This document shows, one piece after another, positions 26,505-35,506 of a DNA stretch of 64,000 nucleotides; the stretch's first letter is position 1, and every line of letters starts with the position of its first letter. The DNA is taken from contig NZ_CP089848.1 of the NCBI RefSeq assembly GCF_021266465.1, positions 3,844,001 through 3,908,000 on the forward strand, in the 5' to 3' direction. A program made the translations under genes and the position numbers. A model generated the notes under the pieces. It made no database searches and had not been told where the DNA came from. It saw only the letters and a list, made by a program, of their open reading frames with translations. The stretch comes from Paralcaligenes sp. KSB-10 (GTDB lineage: Bacteria > Pseudomonadota > Gammaproteobacteria > Burkholderiales > Burkholderiaceae_B).

Positions 26505-27478
26505 ACAAATTTGCGAAATTGCTGCCGTGTGCCGCGTTGTTCGCTTTTGCGGCATGTGTGCCCGCAGCGACCCAGGCCGCTGCTTACCCCGAACGGCCGA
26601 TCACATGGGTAGTGCCCTATCCTCCCGGCGGAACCACCGATGTCGTGGCGCGTAATATCGCGCAAGCCATGTCCAAGGCGTTGGGAGAGTCGATCGTAGT
26701 GGAAAACAAGGCCGGCGCGGGGGGCCAGATTGCCATGACGTATGTGGCCCACGCCGCGCCGGACGGGTACACTTTGCTGGTCAGCGATGCCAGCCTGGCA
26801 ACCGCGCCCAGCCTGTACAAGCGCATGCAGATAGATACACTAAAGGATCTGCAGGCGGTATCGTTATTCGTCACGGTGCCCCATCTCCTGGTGGTCACTC
26901 CGGCACTGAAGGTCAATTCATTGTCCGATCTGATTGCGCTGACCAAAAAGGAGCCTGGCAAGCTCAATTTTAGTTCGGGTGGAATTGGTTCGCCACTGCA
27001 TCTCGCCGGTGAGGCATTGCGCATGGAAACCGGTCTGCAATGGACTCATGTGCCTTACAAGGGCGCCGGGCCGGCCATTCTGGCCGCCGTTACTGGTGAA
27101 GCGCAGATCGCCACGCCGTCGCTACCATCCGCTCTCCCTCAAGTGAGAGCCGGAAAATTGCACGCTCTTGCGGTCACCAGCCCCAAGCGTGTGTCCGTGT
27201 TGCCGGATGTGCCTACCGTGGCCGAATTGGGCTATCCAAAAGCGACAGTATTTGGCTGGGTTGGCCTGCATGCTCCCACCGGCACGCCTGCCGACGTCAT
27301 GAAAAAGCTGGAAGGCGCGGCGGCGGTGGCCATGAAAGATCCCGCCTTGATCAAACGTTTGCAAGGTTTGGGCGCGGACATTATGCCGGAATCAGGCCCT
27401 GCATATGGAAAGCTGGTTGAGGATGAAGCCGTTCGTTGGAAAAAAGTTGTACAAGCGGCGGGTCTCAAGCCGGAATAA
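26501..27478 (+). CDS. Bug/TctC-family periplasmic solute-binding receptor (2)
   Basis: 325 residues. The signal peptide ends at ATQAAA-YPERP. Motifs are WVVPYPPGGTTDVVARNIAQ, APDGYTLLVSD, HVPYKGAGPAIL and LPDVPTVAELGYP. It starts inside the stop region of the preceding unknown gene. Two Bug receptors in one operon suggests two related substrates or stereoisomers, but this cannot be tested from the sequence. Confidence 0.92.
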   Translation: MNKFAKLLPCAALFAFAACVPAATQAAAYPERPITWVVPYPPGGTTDVVARNIAQAMSKALGESIVVENKAGAGGQIAMTYVAHAAPDGYTLLVSDASLATAPSLYKRMQIDTLKDLQAVSLFVTVPHLLVVTPALKVNSLSDLIALTKKEPGKLNFSSGGIGSPLHLAGEALRMETGLQWTHVPYKGAGPAILAAVTGEAQIATPSLPSALPQVRAGKLHALAVTSPKRVSVLPDVPTVAELGYPKATVFGWVGLHAPTGTPADVMKKLEGAAAVAMKDPALIKRLQGLGADIMPESGPAYGKLVEDEAVRWKKVVQAAGLKPE

Positions 27479-27671
27479 ACGACAGCGCATGCTGTCTGCC
27501 CAGTTTGCGTTTGCCGCGGGCTTGCGCAAACCAGGCATCGGTATTCCGACTGGCCAGATGCCTGAAAGAAATAATAATATTGAATTCGTTTGCTGTGGCC
27601 AGCGGCCGCTCCGCTGGCATGCAGCCAAATTGGTTCGAGCCGATTTAAAGAGTAGAATTTGCCAGCCCCCA

Positions 27672-27714
27672 GCGTAGTCAGCCGCACAAAAAGGCCTTGT
27701 GCCGCTGACTACGC
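27672..27714. terminator. Long hairpin downstream of the Bug-2 gene
   Basis: Arms of 18 bp with one mismatch (GCGTAGTCAGCCGCACAA against TTGTGCCGCTGACTACGC) surround a 7-nt loop. It lies about 195 bp after the Bug-2 stop and 157 bp before the GntR start. A further perfect 16-bp palindrome, GACAGCGCATGCTGTC, sits at 27481-27496, 3 bp past the stop. The 392-bp gap shows no gene, and neither structure has a T-run. Confidence 0.5.
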
Positions 27715-27870
27715 CGTCGCCGGCGCCTGCCGGTAAATTCGCAATCGGGTAAAGTCGATTATGCTTCTCGCTGTAGCGGTGTATCGTTGCATGTGTTGGT
27801 CACCGGTGTGAAGCACTTGGCGCCGCAGCCGCCAGGACTAAATCAGAAGTCCAATTTAATTGACTTGCCA

Positions 27871-28590
27871 ATGATCAAGAAAGTAAACGACGCTAATTTA
27901 TTATTGGGTGACCTTGCCTACGAGTCGGTGCGAGAGGCCATTCTGGCCAATGATCTCAAGCCGGGCGAGCGCGTATCCGAATACAAAGTCGCCGAGTGGC
28001 TGGGCATCAGCCGCACTCCCGCTCGCGAAGGGTTGCGGCGTCTGGAAAACGAAGGGCTCTTGTCTCAACATCCGCGTCGAGGTCTGGTCGTGGCTTCGAT
28101 CGACGACAATGCGGTGCAGGAACTCTACGCCGTGCGTCAATTGCTGGAAGGCGCCGCCGCGGCCATGGCCGCCAAGCAGGCCACCGACGCCGAGGTCGCC
28201 ACCTTGCAGCATCTGGTGGAGGCGGAGGCACGGATCACCGAAGACCCGCAGCAAATGTACGAGCACAATCGCACCTTCCACGAAGTCATCTATCGGGCGG
28301 CTCACAATCAACTGCTCTTGAAATTCCTGCTCTTGACGGCCGACACGCTAACGGCGTATCGCAATGTATCGACACTGGTTATCAAAGAGCGGCGCGAACA
28401 GGTCGTGGCCGAACACCGCGAACTCAGCGATGCCATTGCCCGGCGCGATGAAGCGGCTGCCAAGGAAATTGCCGTGCGCCACGTACAAAACGCATTGCGC
28501 GCGCGAACCAAGGTGCAGCACACTATCTTGATCGACGAGGTTCGGCGCCGCAGCCTTCCGCGGCCCGTCGCCAAGCCGCCGCGCGCTTAA
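27871..28590 (+). CDS. GntR-family regulator with FCD (FadR C-terminal) domain
   Basis: 239 residues from the ATG at 27871; upstream in-frame residues are not protein-like. The winged helix is EYKVAEWLGISRTPAREGLRRLENEGLL, and the wing is HPRRGLVVASI. The all-helical FCD domain carries the metal/ligand histidines in FHEVIYRAAHN, EHRELSDAI and AVRHVQNAL. It is convergent with the MmgE/PrpD gene pair; the two stops share a TTAA. It probably senses a carboxylate and may control the divergent promoter at 31.4 kb. Confidence 0.92.
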   Translation: MIKKVNDANLLLGDLAYESVREAILANDLKPGERVSEYKVAEWLGISRTPAREGLRRLENEGLLSQHPRRGLVVASIDDNAVQELYAVRQLLEGAAAAMAAKQATDAEVATLQHLVEAEARITEDPQQMYEHNRTFHEVIYRAAHNQLLLKFLLLTADTLTAYRNVSTLVIKERREQVVAEHRELSDAIARRDEAAAKEIAVRHVQNALRARTKVQHTILIDEVRRRSLPRPVAKPPRA

Positions 28591-29942
28591 ATGCCCGCGG
28601 CTTGATCGCCCACTGGAAAGCGTGGCTGCGCGCCTAGTGCCGCAAGCTGGCCGTACCAGGCCGAGGCGGCCGCTTCCCCCATGTTTTTTTGCGTCAGAAG
28701 CAGGAATCTGCGATGTTGCTCGGGTTCGGACAGGGGATGCGCGGGCATGCCCCTGAAGCTGCTCGCCAGCGTTTCGAAGCTGCGGCCGTCGCGCAAAGTA
28801 ACAGCCAGGTGGGCGCTCCATGCCGAAGGCAGGCCTGTCGCGGGGCGCAGTTCGATTGCGCGGCATATTCGGCGGATGGACGCATCGCCCAATGCCGATT
28901 CGTCGAAGGAATCAGGATCTTCCGGATCCCTGTGCAAGGCCAGGGCCAGGCAGAACGGCACACTGTACTGCGCCTTCATGACATCGCCCGGTTCGCGGAT
29001 ATCGTGATGGCTTGCCACCTTTTCATTGCACGATAGCGACAAGCCAATGACATCGTCGCCGCTGAAGCCGTGTTCGCGCATGAGTTCGCGCAAAGCCTGT
29101 ATGGACGGTTGCGCGGTGACGTGGCAGGGATAGCGCTTGATGCAGATCTTCAGGCTTTCCCATTCCTGCCCCAGCCCGGCGGTCAGAAGTGCCGGATCGC
29201 CATTGCGGCAGTATGTTTCAAGGAAGCCGAATTGCCCTTCGAGTATGGTTTCCGGCCCTGTGTAGCCGTCGGCCACAAGACGCGCCGCTACAATTCCCGC
29301 TTCGGCGGCACGCCCCATGTGCAGCCGTTTGACCGTCGCCCCGTGCTTCGCTTTGGTAAAGGCCAGCAGCCCGCCGGACATTGAGCCTGCAACGCCCAGT
29401 GCATGGCCGAGCTGAACGGCGTTCAGGCCATAGATCAGGCCGGCGGCAATCGCGGCGCCATAAGGGCCGGTCAGTCCCGGCGCATGAAAACCGAGTTTTT
29501 CGCTGCTGTGATGACTGGCGGCTCCGATGCGGAACAGCACTTCGCAACTGGCGACGAAGGCGGTCAGCGCCATCGCCCCATTGGCGCCCGTTTCCTGGCA
29601 AGCGGCGACCAGTGCCGGTACCAGCGCCGCGCCCGGGTGCACGCCGGCCCCCGGAAAGCGCAAGCTGTCCTGCTCGAAAGCATGCGCCGACGCCGCATTG
29701 GCGAATGCCGCACTCGGGGCGGAAACGCTCTCTTTCAGACCGAACAGCGTGCAGGGACCGCCCGCGCCATATCGACGCGCATAGCCGGCCGTTGCCGCGC
29801 TCCATGGGAATCGGCTGCCGTATACCGAGCAGGCCAGGGTGTCGGAAATACAGGCGCTGGCGCGCTCCTGTACGGGCGCCGGTATGGCTTCAAGGCTCAG
29901 CCCGGCGGCAAATTGCGCAAGCTCCGACGCCGCTGTGGTCAT
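28587..29942 (-). CDS. MmgE/PrpD family protein (paralogue 2)
   Basis: 451 residues. Family signatures are CISDTLACSVYG, HAFEQDSLRFPG, KAKHGATVKRLHMGRAAEAG and KRYPCHVTAQPSIQALRELM. The usual Asp-Asp of the xxDDxH segment reads EQDS here. It overlaps paralogue 3 by 4 bp (ATGA), so the two are translated as a pair from the promoter near 31.4 kb. It may act as a dehydratase, decarboxylase, epimerase or isomerase on a di- or tricarboxylate; the substrate is unknown. Confidence 0.88.
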   Translation of the reverse strand: MTTAASELAQFAAGLSLEAIPAPVQERASACISDTLACSVYGSRFPWSAATAGYARRYGAGGPCTLFGLKESVSAPSAAFANAASAHAFEQDSLRFPGAGVHPGAALVPALVAACQETGANGAMALTAFVASCEVLFRIGAASHHSSEKLGFHAPGLTGPYGAAIAAGLIYGLNAVQLGHALGVAGSMSGGLLAFTKAKHGATVKRLHMGRAAEAGIVAARLVADGYTGPETILEGQFGFLETYCRNGDPALLTAGLGQEWESLKICIKRYPCHVTAQPSIQALRELMREHGFSGDDVIGLSLSCNEKVASHHDIREPGDVMKAQYSVPFCLALALHRDPEDPDSFDESALGDASIRRICRAIELRPATGLPSAWSAHLAVTLRDGRSFETLASSFRGMPAHPLSEPEQHRRFLLLTQKNMGEAAASAWYGQLAALGAQPRFPVGDQAAGI

Positions 29943-31345
29943 GGCTTGGCCAGCAGGCGTGCCAGTTCGGCCGCATCGCTTTGCTGTTCCATGGTCAGCA
30001 TCCAGTCGCGGATTTTCGCAATGTGCGCCTTCGGCAAGACGTGCGATGCGAGTTTGTCGAATTTCTCGACGATATCGGCTTCGCTGGCGAAATTTCTTTC
30101 GTTGCCTCGCCCCGCTTCTACTGTGTGCTCCAGGCGCGCGCCGTCCTTGAAAAAGACCTCGGCCCGCACCATGTGGCGGAATTTCGAGCCTTTCGCGGTA
30201 ATGGCGGCATCGTGCATGACCTGGACTTTCTCGGCGACCCGCATGCGTTCGGGGTCGGCCACTTTGTCTTCAGTGAACTGGTCGACGAAGCAGTCGCCGT
30301 CCAGCAGCCAGGTGGCCACGCAATAAGGCAGATTCAGTTGGGCCGAGGTAAGGCCCTGCGGTTCGTACTTCCAGCCGACGTGATCCATCGTCACCTGCGA
30401 GCCATGCACCACGATCTTTTCCACTTCGGCTTCGCCAAACGGCCGCTGGGCCTGTATGGCCCGGATTGCATCCAGGGTACTGTGGTTGCTTCCCACACAG
30501 GAGTAGAACTTGAGGGCTACTCCCATCGTCTGCCAGGTCTGGCCCAGTCCGGCGGTGAGCTCTTCCAGCTTGAAGCGGTCTTGCGAGCGCGAAAAGGTGC
30601 TGCAAAAGCCGCCGTACTCGCTTTCCAGCACATTGACGATGCCGGTGAAACCTTGTTCGGCCAATAGTGCGCCGTACAGACCGCTTTGCGAGGCGCGGCC
30701 GGCATGCATGCGCTTGACCATCGCGCCGTATTGCGCCGCCATCAAGCCGCTGGACTGGGTGCCGGCGATGCCCAGCGCGTGCACTGTTTGGTCCGTATCC
30801 AGCTTCAGGCCGCGCGCGGCACCGGCCGCCGCGGAGAATACTCCCAACGTTGCCCCCGAGTGCCAGCCCTGCGCGATATGTTCGGGCCCCATGCAGATGC
30901 CCACGCGCGGGCCTATTTCGTAGCCGGCGACGGCAGAGGTAATGAAGTCGCGGCCGGTCATTCCCGGGCGCGACTCGGCAATCGAGAGCAGGGCGGGCAG
31001 CACCACCGCGCCGACGTGCAGCACGCCCTGGCGGTGGACGTCGTCCAGTTCGAAGGCCTGGACTTGCGTGCCATTGACCAGGGCGGCATGCGGTGACGAA
31101 AGCTTCCGGCCGGTTCCCCAAACTGTGCAGTGGCGTGTCGTGTCGACCGCGCCCAATACGTTCTGCAAAATGCGCGTCCACGGCAGGTTCGCGCCGTAAA
31201 TGGCACAACCGATGGAGTCCAGCATCAGAAGTTTTATGCGGGTAAGGACTTCCGGTGGAATGGCTTCGTACTGCAGGCCTGAGACGAAACCGGCGATACC
31301 CCGGGTATAGGGGTTTGCTGAGAGGGTGGTGGTATTGGAAGACAT
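29939..31345 (-). CDS. MmgE/PrpD family protein (paralogue 3)
   Basis: 468 residues from the ATG at 31345 (an in-frame TTG lies 12 bp upstream). Signatures are LMLDSIGCAIYG, QAFELDDVHRQG, QYGAMVKRMHAGRASQSGLYG and KFYSCVGSNHSTLDAI. These keep the Asp-Asp, His and Lys positions conserved in PrpD and cis-aconitate decarboxylase relatives. It is the first gene of a two-gene minus-strand operon and divergent from the Bug-3/MmgE-4 operon, with a shared palindromic operator between them. Confidence 0.9.
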   Translation of the reverse strand: MSSNTTTLSANPYTRGIAGFVSGLQYEAIPPEVLTRIKLLMLDSIGCAIYGANLPWTRILQNVLGAVDTTRHCTVWGTGRKLSSPHAALVNGTQVQAFELDDVHRQGVLHVGAVVLPALLSIAESRPGMTGRDFITSAVAGYEIGPRVGICMGPEHIAQGWHSGATLGVFSAAAGAARGLKLDTDQTVHALGIAGTQSSGLMAAQYGAMVKRMHAGRASQSGLYGALLAEQGFTGIVNVLESEYGGFCSTFSRSQDRFKLEELTAGLGQTWQTMGVALKFYSCVGSNHSTLDAIRAIQAQRPFGEAEVEKIVVHGSQVTMDHVGWKYEPQGLTSAQLNLPYCVATWLLDGDCFVDQFTEDKVADPERMRVAEKVQVMHDAAITAKGSKFRHMVRAEVFFKDGARLEHTVEAGRGNERNFASEADIVEKFDKLASHVLPKAHIAKIRDWMLTMEQQSDAAELARLLAKP

Positions 31346-31419
31346 GGGCTCGGTCAAGTGAGAGATGAATAAACGGAACGCATTGGCAAATCGCGCTAGC
31401 CATAGAGCTGATCACAAAA

Positions 31420-31443
31420 AATAGTATACCGTGGTATTCTATT
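31420..31443. promoter_or_regulatory. Palindromic operator in the divergent MmgE-3 / Bug-3 promoter
   Basis: AATAGTATACC-GT-GGTATTCTATT is an 11-bp inverted repeat with one mismatch, lying in the 180-bp divergent region. The inner ATACC-GT-GGTAT is perfect. Its length and symmetry suit a dimeric GntR/FadR-type repressor, and the GntR gene at 27871 is the nearest candidate. Binding is inferred. Confidence 0.55.
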
Positions 31444-31525
31444 ATCGTCTTGCACTCGGCCGACTCAGGCTGATTTCGCACACCGCACAGATTAAAACCA
31501 CTTACGAGACAAGGAGCGGATAGAT

Positions 31526-32515
31526 ATGAACAGACGGCAATTCAATCAACTGGGTGTTGGGCTGGCAATCGCTGGCGCAATGCCGGACGCATTCGGGCAG
31601 CCGCAGGAGGCGGCGGCGAAATATCCGTCTCATCCCATACGTTTGGTCATTCCTTTCGCGCCGGGCGGAGGCACCGACATTATTGGCCGTTCGGTCGGCC
31701 AGAAACTTTCCGAAGCCTGGAAGCAATCCGTTGTTCCCGAGAATCGCCCCGGCGCCAATAGCACGATAGGGCTGGCCCTGGTTGCCAAAGCGCCCGCCGA
31801 CGGCTATTCCTTGACGATGATCACGGCCAGCGCCACTGTCAATGTCACACTCCAGGGACATCAGCTGCCTTATGACCTGTTTCGGGACTTTGCCCCGATT
31901 ACCCAGATCACCGCGCAACCGTACCTGCTGGTCGTCAATCCCGCCTTGCCCGTGAAAACCGTGGCGGACCTGATCGCGCTGGCCAAGCGTCGCTCCAAGC
32001 CCATGACTTATGGATCGTCGGGTATCGGTGGCCTGAGCCATCTTTCGGGCGCCCTGTTTTCGTCCCTGGCCAAGATTCCCCTGACCCATGTTCCCTACAA
32101 GGGCGGCTCGCCCGCCATGACAGCGGTCGTCAGCGGCGAAATCGATATGCTGTTCAGCACACGCCTGCAGGCCAACAATCTGATCGAGGCGGGACGGTTG
32201 CGGCCAATAGCCGTGTCGACCGCCAAGCGATCGGCGGCATCGCCTCAACTGCCGACCATGAGCGAAGCGGGGGTGCCGGGCTTCGAGGTCACAGACTGGT
32301 ATGGCATGCTGGCCCCGGCCGGGACGCCGGCGCCCATCATCAATAAGCTGAATCATGAAATCGTCCACATTCTCAAGCTGCCGGACATAGCCGCGAGGAT
32401 GCGGGTCGATGGCTCGGATCCGGTGGGCAGCACCCCGTCGCAGTTTGCCGCCCACATTCACACCCAGGTAGAAAAGTGGCGCAAATTGATTACCCAGCTT
32501 GGAATACATACATGA
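31526..32515 (+). CDS. Bug/TctC-family periplasmic solute-binding receptor (3)
   Basis: 329 residues. The N-terminus MNRRQFNQLGVGLAIAGAM has a twin arginine and may be Tat-exported, unlike the other four receptors. Bug motifs are YPSHPIRLVIPFAPGGGTD, PADGYSLTMI, THVPYKGGSPAMTAVV and LPTMSEAGVPGFE. It overlaps the following MmgE/PrpD gene by 4 bp, which ties this receptor to that enzyme more closely than any other pair in the window. Confidence 0.92.
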   Translation: MNRRQFNQLGVGLAIAGAMPDAFGQPQEAAAKYPSHPIRLVIPFAPGGGTDIIGRSVGQKLSEAWKQSVVPENRPGANSTIGLALVAKAPADGYSLTMITASATVNVTLQGHQLPYDLFRDFAPITQITAQPYLLVVNPALPVKTVADLIALAKRRSKPMTYGSSGIGGLSHLSGALFSSLAKIPLTHVPYKGGSPAMTAVVSGEIDMLFSTRLQANNLIEAGRLRPIAVSTAKRSAASPQLPTMSEAGVPGFEVTDWYGMLAPAGTPAPIINKLNHEIVHILKLPDIAARMRVDGSDPVGSTPSQFAAHIHTQVEKWRKLITQLGIHT

Positions 32516-33945
32516 TGGGTGCGCTTAAAAAAGCACCTTCAATCGCCGGCATGCAGGCGCGGGGCGGTTTCGCTCGCGAGCTTGGCGCGCGGGTTTCCGC
32601 GTTTTCGCAAGCAAACGTCCCTGAAATGGCCGTGCATTGGGCCAAAGTCGGGATTCTCGACACCGTTGGCGTCACGCTTGCGGGCAGCCGTGAAGATGCC
32701 GCCCGGCTTGCCGCAAGCGCCCTGGATCCGGCGCAAGGGCCGGCGCTGGTGCTGGGTACTTCCCGCCGCGTCGGTATGCTCGATGCGGCCCTGATCAATG
32801 GCACCGCGTCGCATGCTCTGGATTTCGACGATTGCAACAACACGCTGGGCGGCCATCCCTCCGCCCCGGTACTGTCGGCCCTGTTGCCGCTGGCCGAGCA
32901 TCTGGGCAGTTCAGGCAAAGACTTTCTGACCGCTTATGTGGTCGGCTTCGAAGTCGAAACGAAAATTGCGCTGGCAGTCAATTTTCATCACTACACCAAG
33001 GGCTGGCACCCTACTGCCACGATGGGCACGTTCGGCGCCGCGGCGGCCTGTGCAAAACTGATGGGCCTGGATGCCGAAGGCACGGCCACCGCGCTGGCGC
33101 TGGCCGCGTCGTTTGCCTCCGGCATCAAGGCGAATTTCGGCACCATGACCAAGCCCTTGCATGTCGGCCACTGCGCCCGCAATGGCTTGTATGCCGCACG
33201 CCTGGCAAGCCATGGCTTTACCGCCAACGCAGGCAATGTCTTTGAGCACAAGCAGGGGTTTCTGGATGTATTCAATGGCCCCGGCACCTACGATGTCGAA
33301 CGCGCCCTGGCAGCCTGGGCGAATCCGCTGGATATCGTCGAACCCGGGATTGCCATCAAGCAATACCCCTGTTGCGGCAGCACGCATCCGGCACTCGACG
33401 CAATGCTCGACTTGGTGCGCTTGCACAGTCCGCGTCCCGATGACGTTGCCCGTATCGATGCGTCGATTCATGGGCGCCGGTTGGCTCATACCAACCGGCC
33501 CGACCCATCCGGCCCGCTGGATGCGAAATTCAGTTTGCAGTACGTGCTGGCCCGCGCATTGATCGATGGCCACGTCGGGGTTGCCGACTTCAACGGCAAT
33601 GCCCACGAAGATTCTCGCGTGCGCTCCCTGTTGCAACGTGTTCATGTGGCGGCGTACGACCAGACCGGCGCCGGCGGCTTTGCCGCGGATAACCATTTCG
33701 GCGGGCTGGTGCGGATCACTTTACGCGATGGCCGTGTGCTGACGTCGCAGGTCGAGCAGCCGCTGGGCCGCACTTCCGCCAACCCGCTGCCTGCAGATCG
33801 ATTGCATGAGAAGTTTCGCCTATGCGCCGCAACCGTCCTGCGCGACGATGCCATTGCTGCGGTTGTCGATCTTGTCGAGCGCGTTGAAACCCTGGTCCGA
33901 GTGGACGAAATTACCGCGCTGATTCATGGCGCAACGATAGAATGA
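32512..33945 (+). CDS. MmgE/PrpD family protein (paralogue 4)
   Basis: 477 residues from the ATG at 32512, which overlaps the Bug-3 stop (ATGA). In-frame residues upstream lie in the receptor gene. Motifs are GILDTVGVTLAG, HALDFDDCNNTLGGH, FGTMTKPLHVGHCARNG and KQYPCCGSTHPALDAM. This is the most canonical of the four paralogues at the DFDD, LHVGH and KxYP positions. It is followed 10 bp later by a flavoprotein gene, giving the operon Bug-MmgE-TcuA-like. Confidence 0.9.
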   Translation: MMGALKKAPSIAGMQARGGFARELGARVSAFSQANVPEMAVHWAKVGILDTVGVTLAGSREDAARLAASALDPAQGPALVLGTSRRVGMLDAALINGTASHALDFDDCNNTLGGHPSAPVLSALLPLAEHLGSSGKDFLTAYVVGFEVETKIALAVNFHHYTKGWHPTATMGTFGAAAACAKLMGLDAEGTATALALAASFASGIKANFGTMTKPLHVGHCARNGLYAARLASHGFTANAGNVFEHKQGFLDVFNGPGTYDVERALAAWANPLDIVEPGIAIKQYPCCGSTHPALDAMLDLVRLHSPRPDDVARIDASIHGRRLAHTNRPDPSGPLDAKFSLQYVLARALIDGHVGVADFNGNAHEDSRVRSLLQRVHVAAYDQTGAGGFAADNHFGGLVRITLRDGRVLTSQVEQPLGRTSANPLPADRLHEKFRLCAATVLRDDAIAAVVDLVERVETLVRVDEITALIHGATIE

Positions 33946-33955
33946 GGACATTGAA

Positions 33956-35455
33956 TTGGAACACCAGACTTATCAGTACGATGTGATTGTCGTCGGTAAA
34001 GGAAATGCCGCACTATGCGCCGCGCTTGCCGCACGGGACGCCGGCGCGAGCGTCGCCATGCTCGAAGCGGCTGCGGAAGACGAATCCGGCGGCAATAGCC
34101 GCTTTGCGGGCGGCGTGATGCGTTTTGCCTATTCATCCGTGGACGACCTGAAGCTGGTTACCGATCTTAGCGAAGAAGAAATCGCCAGCAGCGACTACTT
34201 TACCAACACGACCGACGAGTTCTTCGATGATCTGTTTCGCCTGACCAATTACCGCACCGACCCCCATCTGTCGGAAATTCTGGTTACGCAAAGCCTCCAG
34301 ACCATGGTCTGGCTGCGCACCAAAGGCGTGAAATTCGTTCCCAATTACGGCCGCCAGTCGGTCATGGTCAATGGCCGGCGCAAGTTCTTCGGCAGGCTGC
34401 CCATTGAAGTGTCCGGAGGTGGCGCCGGCCTGGTGCAGTACCTCGACCGCGCCGCCGGCAAGGCGGGCATCGCGGTCCACTATCGCACGCGCGCCAAATC
34501 GCTGATCATGGAAAATGAACGCATCGTCGGCGTGCAGGCCAATCAGGGCGGCCGGCCCGCGACCTTCCTGGGCAAAGCCGTTGTGCTGGCCTGCGGCGGC
34601 TTCGAAGCCAATCCCGAGATGCGTACGCGTTATCTTGGCTCAGGCTGGGAGCTGGCCAAGGTGCGTGGCTCGCGTTTCAACCAGGGCGATGGTTTGAAGA
34701 TGGCCTTGGACATGGGTGCCGCCCCCTATGGCAACTGGTCTGGATGCCACGCTACCGGATGGGACCTGAACGCGCCCGAATTCGGCGATGTCAATGTAGG
34801 CGATCAATTCCAGAAGCACAGCTATATTTTCGGGCTGCTGATCAATGCCAAAGGTAAGCGTTTCGTCGATGAAGGCTACGATTTTCATTCGTTTACCTAT
34901 GCCAAGTACGGCGGCGAGCTGCTTAAACAGCCGGGGCAATTCGCGTGGCAGGTGTTCGATTCCAAGATCAATCAGTTGCTGCGGTCCGAATATCGCGTCA
35001 AGATGATTACCAAGGCCAGCGCCGATACGCTGGAAGAACTGGCCGGGAAGCTTGAAGGCGTGGACGCCAAGGCGTTTCTGGAAACGGCCTACGCGTATAA
35101 CGCGTCCGTTCGCGACGATGTTCCCTTCGATCCGGCCATCAAGGATGGACGCGCAACGCAGGGCATAGAACCGCCGAAATCCAATTGGGCGCAAGCGCTC
35201 GATACACCCCCGTATCATGCCTACGCCACCACCTGCGGCATCACATTCACTTTTGGCGGCTTGCGCATATCGCCCGACAACGGGCAGGTTCTGGACGTGA
35301 ATCTGACGCCGATGCCGGGCCTTTTCTGCGCCGGTGAAATGGTCGGCGGCCTTTTCTATTTCAATTACCCTAGCGGTACGGGATTGGTGTCGGGTGCGGT
35401 ATTTGGCCGTATTGCGGGGCAGGGTGCCGCAGCCGAGGCAATGCGGCCGGCATAA
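33956..35455 (+). CDS. TcuA-like FAD-dependent dehydrogenase (fumarate reductase flavoprotein superfamily)
   Basis: 499 residues from a TTG at 33956, with GAGGA upstream; no ATG is available before the FAD motif. The N-terminal dinucleotide fold is VIVVGKGNAALCAALAARDAGASVAMLE, in which GKGNAA is the pattern of tricarballylate dehydrogenase TcuA. Further motifs are GGNSRFAGG and the C-terminal FCAGEMVGG/YPSGTGLVSGAVFGRIAG. TcuA oxidises tricarballylate to cis-aconitate. No TcuB electron-transfer partner is in the window. Oxidation of a tri- or dicarboxylate feeding the neighbouring MmgE/PrpD enzyme is a reasonable inference. Confidence 0.82.
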   Translation: MEHQTYQYDVIVVGKGNAALCAALAARDAGASVAMLEAAAEDESGGNSRFAGGVMRFAYSSVDDLKLVTDLSEEEIASSDYFTNTTDEFFDDLFRLTNYRTDPHLSEILVTQSLQTMVWLRTKGVKFVPNYGRQSVMVNGRRKFFGRLPIEVSGGGAGLVQYLDRAAGKAGIAVHYRTRAKSLIMENERIVGVQANQGGRPATFLGKAVVLACGGFEANPEMRTRYLGSGWELAKVRGSRFNQGDGLKMALDMGAAPYGNWSGCHATGWDLNAPEFGDVNVGDQFQKHSYIFGLLINAKGKRFVDEGYDFHSFTYAKYGGELLKQPGQFAWQVFDSKINQLLRSEYRVKMITKASADTLEELAGKLEGVDAKAFLETAYAYNASVRDDVPFDPAIKDGRATQGIEPPKSNWAQALDTPPYHAYATTCGITFTFGGLRISPDNGQVLDVNLTPMPGLFCAGEMVGGLFYFNYPSGTGLVSGAVFGRIAGQGAAAEAMRPA

Positions 35456-35506
35456 AAACCCGGCCGGCGGTGAATGCCGTTTATGTGCCGCGGGCCAGGG
35501 TTCCGC

